From NCBI GenBank assembly GCA_002323775.1, contig DCPV01000111.1:1-13031 (forward strand): a DNA stretch of 13,031 bases, in the 5' to 3' direction. The position numbers and the translations under genes were made by a program. The stretch comes from Firmicutes bacterium UBA1535 (lineage in GTDB: Bacteria; Bacillota; Clostridia; Tissierellales; Sedimentibacteraceae). The notes under the pieces were generated by a model, which saw only the letters and a program-made list of their open reading frames with translations, was not told where the DNA came from and did no database searches. This document shows, in pieces, positions 1 through 6,384 of this stretch. Within the stretch, counting starts at the first letter, position 1; each line of letters starts with the position of its first letter.

Positions 1-321
1 GTAGACGGAACAGGTGTTAGAGATTATATACACGTGCTTGACTTGGCAGAAGGTCATTTAGCTGCAATTGAGAACATAAAAGAGGGAGTAAATGTATATA
101 ATTTAGGAACAGGTAAAGGTATATCGGTTTTACAGCTTGTAAATACATTTGAAGATATTAATCAAATAAAAATTTCATATGATATAGTCGAAAGACGAAA
201 GGGAGATATAGCAGAGTGCTATGCTGATGCGTCTAAGGCAAAAAGAGAGCTTAACTGGGAAGCTAAGCTAAATTTAAGTGATATGGTACGAGATTCTTGG
301 GGATTTGAGAAAAATAACTAA
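1..321 (+). CDS. galE: UDP-glucose/UDP-HexNAc 4-epimerase, C-terminal part (5' end outside window)
   Basis: The gene is open from base 1 and runs 106 codons to TAA at 319-321; the N-terminal Rossmann half, with the NAD-binding loop and the catalytic Ser/Tyr-Lys, lies outside the window. What is visible matches the C-terminal substrate domain of GalE: the stretch DGTGVRDYIHVLDLAEGH, then YNLGTGKGISVLQLV, and DIAECYADASKAKRELNW close to the end. GalE interconverts UDP-glucose and UDP-galactose, and some members also UDP-GlcNAc and UDP-GalNAc, in the cytoplasm. The company of a NahK-type kinase and a nucleotidyltransferase makes a role in HexNAc salvage plausible (inference). A GTG at 34-36 is only an internal valine codon, not a start, because the family's conserved residues continue upstream of it. 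Another extended-SDR sugar-nucleotide epimerase is possible but less likely. Confidence 0.92.
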   Translation, partial: VDGTGVRDYIHVLDLAEGHLAAIENIKEGVNVYNLGTGKGISVLQLVNTFEDINQIKISYDIVERRKGDIAECYADASKAKRELNWEAKLNLSDMVRDSWGFEKNN

Positions 322-344
322 TTGTTTTTCCTATTAAGAACAAT
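321..344 (+). terminator. possible weak hairpin terminator after galE
   Basis: ATTGTTTTT (321-329) pairs with AAGAACAAT (336-344), nine pairs with one G-U and a six-base loop, starting at the galE stop codon. The stem is almost all A/T and what follows is mixed A/T, not a clean T run, so termination would be inefficient at best. Read-through into the next gene is possible. Confidence 0.3.
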
Positions 345-395
345 TTAAATATTTTAATAAATTTTTAAATGACAAAAGAAAGGGAAGTAATTATT

Positions 396-1679
396 ATGAA
401 AAAATTAAAAGTTGCTTTAGCGGGCTTAGGTAGTAGAGGAAAGGATACATATGCAAAATGTGCGAATGTTTATCCTGAAAAAATGGAAATTGTTGCTATA
501 GCAGACATAGATAGATCAAAGGTTGATGAAGTTGCAAGTCTATACAATATTCCACAGAATATGTGCTTTAATAGTGCAGAGGAGCTTTTAGAACAGGAAA
601 AATTGGCAGATGTAATGTTTATCACAACACAGGATAAGCAGCACGTAGGACATGCTATACCTGCTCTTAAGAAAGGATATCACTTACTCCTTGAAAAGCC
701 TATTTCACCAGATCTTGATGAATGCAGAGAAATAGTTAAGGTAGCCAAGGAATATAATCGTAAAGTAGTTGTTTGCCATGTTCTTAGATACACTCCTTTT
801 TTTACTAAGCTAAAGCAGATGATAGAGGAGGACTCTATAGGTGATGTAGTCAATGTTATGGCTATTGAAAATGTTGGTTATTGGCATCAGGCACATAGCT
901 TTGTTAGGGGAAACTGGAGAAATTCAGAAACTACAAGTCCTATGATACTGGCAAAGTGCTGTCATGATATGGATTTATACTTATGGCTTACAGGTAAGAC
1001 ATGCAAATCAGTATCATCATTTGGAAGCACATATTTGTTTAAGGAAGAATGTGCTCCGGAGGGAGCTGCACTTCGTTGTTTGGATGGATGTAAGGCAAAG
1101 GAAAACTGTCCATTTGATGCTGAAAAAATTTACATATCACATAAAAAGATAGGAGTAGCAAATGGTTATAATTCATGGCCATTAGATGTATTGACACTTC
1201 ACCCAAGCGTTGAGAGCATAACAGAAGCAATAAAAACAGGACCTTATGGAAGATGCGTATATCATTGCGATAACAACGTAGTTGACCATCAAGTAGTCAA
1301 TCTTGAAATGACTGATGGTTCAAATGTTCACCTTACTATGAGTGCATTTACAGCAACAGGCTCAAGGTATGCAAAATTCATGGGTACAAAGGGTGAAATA
1401 ATTGCTGATATGTCTACAAATATTATTAAGCTTACAAGATTTGGAGAAGATACAGTAGAGATTGATGTATCAAAGATAGCAAGTGATTTCTCTGGTCATG
1501 GCGGCGGAGATAATAGAATGGTAAGTGAGTTTTTAGATTTGATAATTTATGATAAAGAGCCAACAAGTGCAATTACTTCAGTTGAACATTCAGTTGAAAG
1601 CCATTACTGTGCGTTAGCAGCAGAAAAATCAAGACTTGAAGGCGGACAGGCAATAGAATTAAGTAGTTTAAGAAAATAA
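396..1679 (+). CDS. Gfo/Idh/MocA family NAD(P)-dependent oxidoreductase with four-cysteine insert
   Basis: A 427-residue cytoplasmic protein with an N-terminal Rossmann fold (GLGSRG at residues 10-15, then VAIADIDRSK) and the family EKP motif at 100-102, whose lysine K101 is normally catalytic. The motif CCHDMD at 188-193 gives the usual His and Asp (H190, D193). Members oxidise or reduce sugars, inositols or their derivatives with NAD(P); the substrate cannot be read from the sequence. An insert carries C219, C228, C232 and C238, a spacing that could bind zinc or an Fe-S cluster (inference). GH109 glycosidases share this fold, but I see no reason to prefer that. The start at 396 is chosen because AAGAAAGGGAAG (377-388) lies about 8 bases upstream; an in-frame ATG at 369 would add nine residues but has no ribosome binding site. 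Position between galE and the HexNAc genes suggests a sugar-catabolic role. Confidence 0.88.
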   Translation: MKKLKVALAGLGSRGKDTYAKCANVYPEKMEIVAIADIDRSKVDEVASLYNIPQNMCFNSAEELLEQEKLADVMFITTQDKQHVGHAIPALKKGYHLLLEKPISPDLDECREIVKVAKEYNRKVVVCHVLRYTPFFTKLKQMIEEDSIGDVVNVMAIENVGYWHQAHSFVRGNWRNSETTSPMILAKCCHDMDLYLWLTGKTCKSVSSFGSTYLFKEECAPEGAALRCLDGCKAKENCPFDAEKIYISHKKIGVANGYNSWPLDVLTLHPSVESITEAIKTGPYGRCVYHCDNNVVDHQVVNLEMTDGSNVHLTMSAFTATGSRYAKFMGTKGEIIADMSTNIIKLTRFGEDTVEIDVSKIASDFSGHGGGDNRMVSEFLDLIIYDKEPTSAITSVEHSVESHYCALAAEKSRLEGGQAIELSSLRK

Positions 1680-1758
1680 TAATTTTTTTACAATGTAGGA
1701 GTTTCACTCATCTAAATTGTGAATTTGAAATAAATAATCGGAAAGGAATATATTTAAA

Positions 1759-2685
1759 ATGAAAAAACCAATATTAGTTATAATGGCAGCTGGTATGGCA
1801 AGCCGTTACGGCGGCTCAAAGCAAACAGATGCAGTAGGACAAAATGGTGAGGCAATAATAGATTACTCTGTATATGATGCTATAAAAGCAGGATTTGAGA
1901 AAGTTGTAATTATAATTAAAAAAGAATTTGAAGAACAATTTAAGCAAGCAGTAGGAGACAGAATTGCAAAACACGTTGAGCTAAAATATGCTTATCAGGA
2001 TATAAATGATTTACCAAAAGGATATGAAGTTCCAAAGGATAGAGTTAAGCCTTGGGGAACTTGTCATGCTGTATTGAGTGCAAGGGACTTAATTGATGCA
2101 CCTTTTGCAGTAATAAATGCAGACGACTATTATGGACCAGATGCCTTCAAAAGAATCTATGAGTTTTTAAGCAATTGCAAAGATGAGACTAAAAATGATT
2201 ATGCTATGGTTGGATATATTCTTGCCAACACTTTGTCTGAAAATGGATCTGTTTCAAGAGGTGTTTGTGTTGTAGACAAGGAAGATTACCTAGAAAGTAT
2301 AGTAGAACGATTAAAAATAGAAAAATATGGAAACTTAACTCGTTATACAGAAGATAATGGCAGTACTTGGACTGAGGTTGATATAAACAGCACAGTTAGT
2401 ATGAATTTATTTGGATTTACACAAAACTTTTTAAAGGAACTTGAAGATAATTTCCCTAAATTTCTTGATGATGCAATAAAAACTAATCCTCTTAAGGGTG
2501 AGTATTTATTGCCAAAGTTTGTAGGGCAATTAGTTGATGAAAAGAAGGCAACAGTAAAGGTTTTAAAAAGTGATGATAAGTGGTATGGCATGACATACAA
2601 AGAAGACAAAGATATTGTTACCAAGGCTATGTCAGAAAAACATAAGGCAGGTCAATACAAAACACCTCTTTGGGAGAATAATTAA
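1759..2685 (+). CDS. sugar-phosphate nucleotidyltransferase (UDP-sugar pyrophosphorylase-like)
   Basis: 308 residues, close to the length of single-domain NTP-transferases. The nucleotide-binding loop AAGMASRYGGSKQ (residues 10-22) replaces the more usual GGxGTRLxPLT, and the metal-binding acidic motif appears as INADDYYG around D122-D123. The enzyme should join a sugar 1-phosphate to an NTP, releasing pyrophosphate. Directly after it, three bases downstream, is a NahK homologue that makes HexNAc 1-phosphate, so the likely substrate is GlcNAc-1-P or GalNAc-1-P and the product UDP-HexNAc; glucose 1-phosphate is the main alternative. This specificity is inferred from context. In the bifidobacterial pathway the GalT (LnpC) uridylyltransferase fills the corresponding step, so this gene may be a functional substitute. 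The start is supported by AAAGGA at 1742-1747, 11 bases upstream. Confidence 0.87.
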   Translation: MKKPILVIMAAGMASRYGGSKQTDAVGQNGEAIIDYSVYDAIKAGFEKVVIIIKKEFEEQFKQAVGDRIAKHVELKYAYQDINDLPKGYEVPKDRVKPWGTCHAVLSARDLIDAPFAVINADDYYGPDAFKRIYEFLSNCKDETKNDYAMVGYILANTLSENGSVSRGVCVVDKEDYLESIVERLKIEKYGNLTRYTEDNGSTWTEVDINSTVSMNLFGFTQNFLKELEDNFPKFLDDAIKTNPLKGEYLLPKFVGQLVDEKKATVKVLKSDDKWYGMTYKEDKDIVTKAMSEKHKAGQYKTPLWENN

Positions 2686-2688
2686 AAT

Positions 2689-3801
2689 ATGGTCATAGAT
2701 ATAAAACTTAATGAAGCTTTGAATGTCTATGATTTTGATGGATTTATTACAGAATATTTTTCGTATGGCGAAGGACATATAAATAATACATATTGTGTTT
2801 GTGTTAAAACTTCTGATGCTAAGGAAAGAAAATATATTTTACAACGCATAAACTCAAATGTTTTTAAAGAACCATTAAAGCTAATGGAAAATATATACAA
2901 TGTGACAAGCTACTTAAAAGATGAAATCATAAAAAATGATGGTGAATATTTAAGAGAAACATTAAATCTTATAAAAACAAAAGATAATAATTATTATTAC
3001 ATAGATTCAGACAAGCAGGTTTGGAGAGCATTTTATTTTATAGAAGATACGATTTGCCTACAGTCTGTAGAAAAAATAGAGCATTTTTATGAGAGTGCTA
3101 AAAGCTTTGGTAAATTCATGAGACAGCTTAGCGAATTTCCAGCAGAAAAGCTCCACGAAACTATTGCGAAATTTCACGATACGCCAAATCGTTTGAACAA
3201 TCTGAAAAATGCGATAAATGCTGATAAGCTTGGCAGAGTGGACTTAGTTAAAGAGGAAATAAGTTTCGCACTTTCTCGTGAAAAAGACTGTAGCTATCTT
3301 ATGGATAGACTTGATAGAAATGAACTGCCTCTGCGTGTTACTCATAATGACACAAAGCTAAATAATATATTATTTGATAAATATACTCAAAAAGGTATAT
3401 GTATAATAGATCTTGATACAATAATGCCAGGTCTTTGTGCCAATGACTTCGGCGACTCCATACGTTTTGGTGCAAGTACAGCAACAGAGGATGAGCCAGA
3501 TTTATCAAAAGTGCATTTTGATTTAGAGCTTTTTGAAACATATGCAAAAGGATATTTAGAAGTTACATCAGATATACTGACAGAAACTGAGTTAGAATCT
3601 CTTGTATGGGGATCAAAGCTTATGACCCTAGAATGTGGAATTAGATTTTTAACAGACTATTTAGATGGAGATACTTATTTTAAGATAAGTCGTGAAAATC
3701 ACAATATAGATAGGGCAAGAACTCAGTTTAAATTAGTTCATGAAATGGAACAAAGTTTTGATAAAATGCTTGAAATAGTTAAAAAATATTATAAAAAATA
3801 A
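2689..3801 (+). CDS. nahK: N-acetylhexosamine 1-kinase (NahK-like, aminoglycoside phosphotransferase fold)
   Basis: 370 residues, slightly longer than bifidobacterial NahK. Recognisable blocks in order: YGEGHINNTY (nucleotide-loop region), YILQRINSNVF, TIAKFHDTPNR, ADKLGR, the catalytic-loop motif RVTHNDTKLNNILFD with presumed base D221, the metal motif IDLDTIMPG with D241 and D243, FGDSIRFGAST, DLSKVHF, and TLECGIRFLTDYL. These match remembered NahK/LnpB sequence closely along the whole length, much more than a generic APH protein. NahK phosphorylates GlcNAc or GalNAc at the anomeric carbon with ATP in the cytoplasm, feeding the galacto-N-biose/lacto-N-biose pathway. The start lies three bases after the nucleotidyltransferase stop and its GGGAG (2672-2676) is inside that gene, so the two are probably translationally coupled. 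No phosphorylase (GH112) is in view; it could lie upstream of the window. Confidence 0.88.
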   Translation: MVIDIKLNEALNVYDFDGFITEYFSYGEGHINNTYCVCVKTSDAKERKYILQRINSNVFKEPLKLMENIYNVTSYLKDEIIKNDGEYLRETLNLIKTKDNNYYYIDSDKQVWRAFYFIEDTICLQSVEKIEHFYESAKSFGKFMRQLSEFPAEKLHETIAKFHDTPNRLNNLKNAINADKLGRVDLVKEEISFALSREKDCSYLMDRLDRNELPLRVTHNDTKLNNILFDKYTQKGICIIDLDTIMPGLCANDFGDSIRFGASTATEDEPDLSKVHFDLELFETYAKGYLEVTSDILTETELESLVWGSKLMTLECGIRFLTDYLDGDTYFKISRENHNIDRARTQFKLVHEMEQSFDKMLEIVKKYYKK

Positions 3802-3830
3802 AATTTTTAATTAAAGAAAGGGAGATAATA

Positions 3831-3880
3831 GAGTGAAGAAAATATTCTTCACTTTATAGAAGAATCGTACCGATTCTTTA
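3831..3880 (+). repeat. two-hairpin repeat element, copy 1 (pepA leader)
   Basis: Two perfect hairpins stand back to back. Hairpin 1 pairs AGTGAAGAA (3832-3840) with TTCTTCACT (3845-3853) around the loop AATA. Hairpin 2 pairs AAGAATCG (3860-3867) with CGATTCTT (3871-3878) around TAC. The pepA ribosome binding site (3881-3889) begins directly after. The 3' arm of hairpin 1 (ATTCTTC, 3844-3850) can instead pair with GAAGAAT (3859-3865), so the two hairpins and this middle stem exclude each other, as in attenuators. The blocks GAGTGAAGAA and CACTTTATAGAAGAAT recur exactly at 6201-6210 and 6243-6258. Confidence 0.75.
3833..3859 (+). CDS. possible 8-codon leader ORF (MKKIFFTL) before pepA
   Basis: A GTG codon at 3833 is preceded by AAAGGGAG (3817-3824) at an ideal eight-base distance. 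It opens a reading frame of eight codons, MKKIFFTL, closed by TAG at 3857-3859. This strong ribosome binding site serves no other start codon, since pepA has its own. The frame covers exactly the first hairpin of the repeated element, and its stop lies at the foot of the second hairpin. A second copy of the element upstream of tig encodes MKKKIFFTE from a GTG at 6203, with only third-base changes in the two Phe codons and the Thr codon, but lacks a ribosome binding site. The alternative is that the element inserted between an old pepA ribosome binding site and its start codon, making the ORF accidental. Confidence 0.3.
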   Translation: MKKIFFTL

Positions 3881-3889
3881 AAAAGGAGG
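3881..3889 (+). promoter_or_regulatory. ribosome binding site of pepA
   Basis: AAAAGGAGG, a near-perfect match to the 16S anti-Shine-Dalgarno, ends five bases before the ATG at 3895. It starts two bases after hairpin 2 of the repeat element ends, so folding of that hairpin could affect ribosome access. A second, separate ribosome-binding-like sequence lies at 3817-3824, upstream of the element. Confidence 0.85.
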
Positions 3890-3894
3890 AAAAT

Positions 3895-5346
3895 ATGAAA
3901 TTTAAAATTAGCAACACATATCCACAAAATCTTGACACAGTAGTTTGTTTTACAAGACCGGGTTATGACCCAAGATTTAACAATTCAACACTTCAGGCTG
4001 CTTTTGATGAAGCCTTTGGAGCTGATGATAACAAATTAGAAAAAGATAAGAGCAAAATTCTTAGAATGAAGCTAAATGGTGGCTTTGTAAATTTAATATT
4101 AACTTCATTTGACTGCTCTATGGAAAATGCCTTTGATGGATTTAGAAAAGCAGTTTTGAAAGTTGGAACAAATCTAAATGAGCTTAAGGCAAAGGTAGTT
4201 TATTTTGACAATCCAACAAATCTAGTATTTACTGGAGATAAAGAAGAAATAATAAGACAAATATCAAGCAATTTACCACTTTGTGATTATACTTTTGATA
4301 TTCATAAGCAAAAGAAAACAGAGATTACAGATAAGGAAATAGTTATTTTTGGAGAAGATAGCTTTACTGTTGCTCTAAATGAGGGTGCAAATATAGCAGA
4401 GGGAGTGTGCATAGCACGTGACCTTGTAAATGAACCAGCGAATGTTTTAACACCGATAGAATTAGCAAATCGTACTGTTGAATTTGGTAAAAAATATGGC
4501 TTTGATGTTAAGCTTTATTCAAAGGAAAAGTGCGAAGAACTTGGAATGCACGCATTTTTAGATGTTGCTAAAGCAAGCGTTAATGAGCCTGTGCTTATTG
4601 TTATGCAATACAATGGAGGCGGAGAAGAAATCTCTAAAGGAATTATAGGTAAAGGACTTTGCTATGATTCAGGCGGACTTTTCATTAAACCTGGTGATGG
4701 TATGAAAACAATGAATGGTGACATGGCAGGAGCAGGAGCAGTTATAGGAGCTATGTGCTCTATAGCTGCAAATAAATTAAAGAAAAATGTTACAACGATT
4801 GTTGCAGCTTGTGAAAATTTAATAGATGGCAATGGTTATAGAAATGGAGATATCTTAGAATCAATGTCAGGCAAAACTATTTACGTAGCAAGCACAGATG
4901 CTGAGGGAAGACTTACATTAGCAGATGCAATTACTTATATGATTAGAAAAGAGAACGTTGATAGCATAGTTGAACTTTCAACATTAACAGGTTCATGTGC
5001 GACTTTCTTCGGAAAGGTGTGTTCAGCAGTTCTTACTACAGAGGATGACCTATTCAATAAAATAGCTGATAAATCAACTGTTTCAGGAGAAAAATATTGG
5101 AGATTGCCTACATTCTCTGAGTATAAAGAAAATATTAAGTCTGATGTAGCAGATTTATACAATAGCTCAACAAACGGAGCCGGTGGAATATCAGCAGGTA
5201 TGTTCTTAAACGAATTTAAAGAAGATAAACCATTTATGCACATTGATATAGCTGGTACTACATATACTTCTTCAAAATCAGATGGACAAATAAAGGGTGC
5301 AACAGGATACGGCGTAGCAACTGTATATTACTATATTAAAGGCTAG
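3895..5346 (+). CDS. pepA: leucyl aminopeptidase, peptidase family M17
   Basis: 483 residues, typical for M17 aminopeptidases, with a divergent N-terminal domain (about 1-165) and the conserved catalytic domain behind it. All expected active-site residues are present: metal ligands K253 and D258 (GKGLCYDSGG), D276 (NGDMAGAGA), D335 and E337, and catalytic K265 and R339. The family signature NTDAEGRL reads STDAEGRL here, a change outside the ligands. The enzyme uses two divalent metals to remove N-terminal residues from peptides and is normally a cytoplasmic hexamer; it would finish the breakdown of peptides released by proteases such as ClpXP and Lon encoded downstream (inference). The start is fixed by AAAAGGAGG five bases upstream. 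It is preceded by the two-hairpin element and followed by a terminator-like hairpin, so it is probably a separate unit or the end of the sugar operon. Confidence 0.95.
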   Translation: MKFKISNTYPQNLDTVVCFTRPGYDPRFNNSTLQAAFDEAFGADDNKLEKDKSKILRMKLNGGFVNLILTSFDCSMENAFDGFRKAVLKVGTNLNELKAKVVYFDNPTNLVFTGDKEEIIRQISSNLPLCDYTFDIHKQKKTEITDKEIVIFGEDSFTVALNEGANIAEGVCIARDLVNEPANVLTPIELANRTVEFGKKYGFDVKLYSKEKCEELGMHAFLDVAKASVNEPVLIVMQYNGGGEEISKGIIGKGLCYDSGGLFIKPGDGMKTMNGDMAGAGAVIGAMCSIAANKLKKNVTTIVAACENLIDGNGYRNGDILESMSGKTIYVASTDAEGRLTLADAITYMIRKENVDSIVELSTLTGSCATFFGKVCSAVLTTEDDLFNKIADKSTVSGEKYWRLPTFSEYKENIKSDVADLYNSSTNGAGGISAGMFLNEFKEDKPFMHIDIAGTTYTSSKSDGQIKGATGYGVATVYYYIKG

Positions 5347-5363
5347 AAATTTTAGTTAAATAA

Positions 5364-5411
5364 TCACCGACTAAGTTAAAATATACTTACTTAGCTTGGT
5401 CGGTGGCTTTA
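5364..5411 (+). terminator. probable Rho-independent terminator after pepA
   Basis: CACCGAC (5365-5371) pairs with GTCGGTG (5399-5405); inside it CTAAG (5371-5375) can pair with CTTAG (5390-5394) as a competing or extending stem. The G/C-rich base is striking against the A/T-rich surroundings. The 3' tail GCTTTAG is short in T, so efficiency is uncertain. It starts 18 bases after the pepA stop. Confidence 0.5.
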
Positions 5412-5480
5412 GAAAAAAGTTTTAAATTTAACAATTAGTGAGTTAAAAACAACAATTAAAACTATGGAGATAAGTTTAAA

Positions 5481-6041
5481 ATGGCTGATTTTTGGTTAAA
5501 TCATCAAGGAACAGTAAGTCTTTTTACAGAACGAGTAATTTTGAGAAAATTTTCAATAAGCGATGCCTCGGATATGTACAATAATTGGGCAAGTGATAAG
5601 GATGTTGCTAAATATACACTTTGGAATGTTAATGAATCTATAAACGAAACAAAAAGTTTTTTAGAGGATTGGCAGCTTAGATATGAAAGCAAGCAGTATT
5701 ATCATTGGGCAATTGTTTTAAAGGAAAACATGCAGGTCATAGGCTCAATATCTATATCCGGACTGAATAATTACTTAAAATCCTGCAACATTGGATATAC
5801 CTTATCTAAAAAATATTGGAACATGGGTATCACAACAGAGGCGACCAAATGTGTTATTGATTTCATGGTAAATAATGTTGGTATACAAAAAATTTATGCC
5901 TATCATGATGTAGAGAATTATGCTTCTGGGAGAGTTCTGCAAAAATGTGGCATGAAATACATAAAAAGAAAGAAAAAAATATTTTTAAGTATGAGCAAGC
6001 CTTTAATAGATTGTGATTATTATTGCTTTAGCACAAAGTAG
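5481..6041 (+). CDS. GNAT-family N-acetyltransferase, RimJ/RimL type
   Basis: 186 residues forming one GNAT domain. Visible are the opening LFTERVILRKFSISDASDMYNNW, the central strand WAIVLKENMQVIGSISISG, the acetyl-CoA-loop region KKYWNMGIT (110-118) followed by EATKCVIDFM, and the closing NYASGRVLQKCGMKY that is standard in RimJ/RimL relatives. Members acetylate N-terminal amines of proteins (such as ribosomal L7/L12 or S5) or small molecules with acetyl-CoA; the acceptor here is unknown. The usual loop G-x-G-x-A/G is altered: N114 and T118 stand where Gly and Ala are common, while G116 is kept. GGAGA at 5466-5470 supports the ATG. It sits alone between the pepA terminator and the tig promoter, with no clear promoter of its own that I could find. 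Confidence 0.88.
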   Translation: MADFWLNHQGTVSLFTERVILRKFSISDASDMYNNWASDKDVAKYTLWNVNESINETKSFLEDWQLRYESKQYYHWAIVLKENMQVIGSISISGLNNYLKSCNIGYTLSKKYWNMGITTEATKCVIDFMVNNVGIQKIYAYHDVENYASGRVLQKCGMKYIKRKKKIFLSMSKPLIDCDYYCFSTK

Positions 6042-6066
6042 GGAATTAACACGATAGAAAAAATAG

Positions 6067-6094
6067 TTGATTTTCATTTTTATTATGGTATAAT
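6067..6094 (+). promoter_or_regulatory. strong sigma-A promoter with extended -10, for tig-clpP-clpX
   Basis: TTGATT (6067-6072) as -35, a 16-base A/T-rich spacer, and a perfect TATAAT -10 (6089-6094) preceded by TG at 6086-6087 (extended -10). Transcription would begin near 6101. This gives a leader of about 270 nt before tig, long enough to hold regulatory RNA structure. No CtsR or CIRCE operator is visible around it. Confidence 0.8.
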
Positions 6095-6200
6095 ATAATG
6101 GTTATTTATAAATACTGGATTATAGATATTATAAAATAGCTTGTAAAATGAAGCCGTACAAATGGAAATGCAACAAATTTGATATTGCTCATAGTATAAA

Positions 6201-6274
6201 GAGTGAAGAAAAAAATATTTTTTACAGAGTGAAATGCAATGCCACTTTATAGAAGAATTGTCATGATTCTTCAT
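6201..6274 (+). repeat. two-hairpin repeat element, copy 2 (tig leader)
   Basis: This is related to the element at 3831-3880. Hairpin 1 pairs GTGAAGAA (6203-6210) with TTTTTTAC (6218-6225), with two C-to-T changes turning G-C into G-U pairs. Then comes an insertion of about 17 bases (6226-6242) that repeats AGAGTGAA and can pair with CACTTT (6243-6248). Hairpin 2 pairs GAAGAAT (6252-6258) with ATTCTTC (6266-6272). The copies differ in ways that keep the stems. It lies about 100 nt downstream of the promoter, inside the untranslated leader. Confidence 0.65.
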
Positions 6275-6292
6275 AAAAATTAAAAATGAAAT

Positions 6293-6347
6293 AATTATGC
6301 CTATAGATATTCTATAGTCAGTCTATATAATATCTGTAGGTATAATT
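6293..6347 (+). promoter_or_regulatory. long near-perfect RNA hairpin directly upstream of tig
   Basis: 6293-6311 pairs with 6329-6347 over 19 positions, including two G-U pairs. After one C-U mismatch an inner stem TATAG/CTATA (6313-6317, 6323-6327) closes on a five-base TCAGT loop. It ends 17 bases before the tig ribosome binding site (6364-6371). The following bases TTCTAAGATG lack a T run, so it does not look like a terminator. It may be a stabilising or attenuating leader structure, a binding site for a dimeric protein, or an inserted palindromic repeat. Confidence 0.65.
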
Positions 6348-6384
6348 TCTAAGATGAAAAAGAAGAAAGGAAATGAGTATTAAA

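Larger units (their letters stand above)
6042..6372 (+). other. 331-base gene-free region: tig promoter and structured leader
   Basis: This spacer holds the tig promoter (6067-6094), an A/T-rich segment with a short TTGTA/TACAA inverted repeat (6141-6145 and 6156-6160), the second copy of the two-hairpin element, and a long hairpin at 6293-6347. The 9-mer GAAATGCAA occurs twice (6165-6173, 6231-6239). An ATG at 6148 opens a 34-codon frame to TAG at 6250-6252, but it has no ribosome binding site and I do not call it a gene. No tRNA, T-box or riboswitch family I know is recognisable. Confidence 0.7.

Noticed and set aside
34..36. GTG as start of a short 95-residue protein
   Set aside because: The reading frame and conserved GalE residues continue upstream to base 1; the gene is cut by the window edge.
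1690..1720. ACAAT/ATTGT inverted repeat between the oxidoreductase and nucleotidyltransferase genes
   Set aside because: Only five pairs with a 21-base loop and no T tail; likely chance in A/T-rich sequence.
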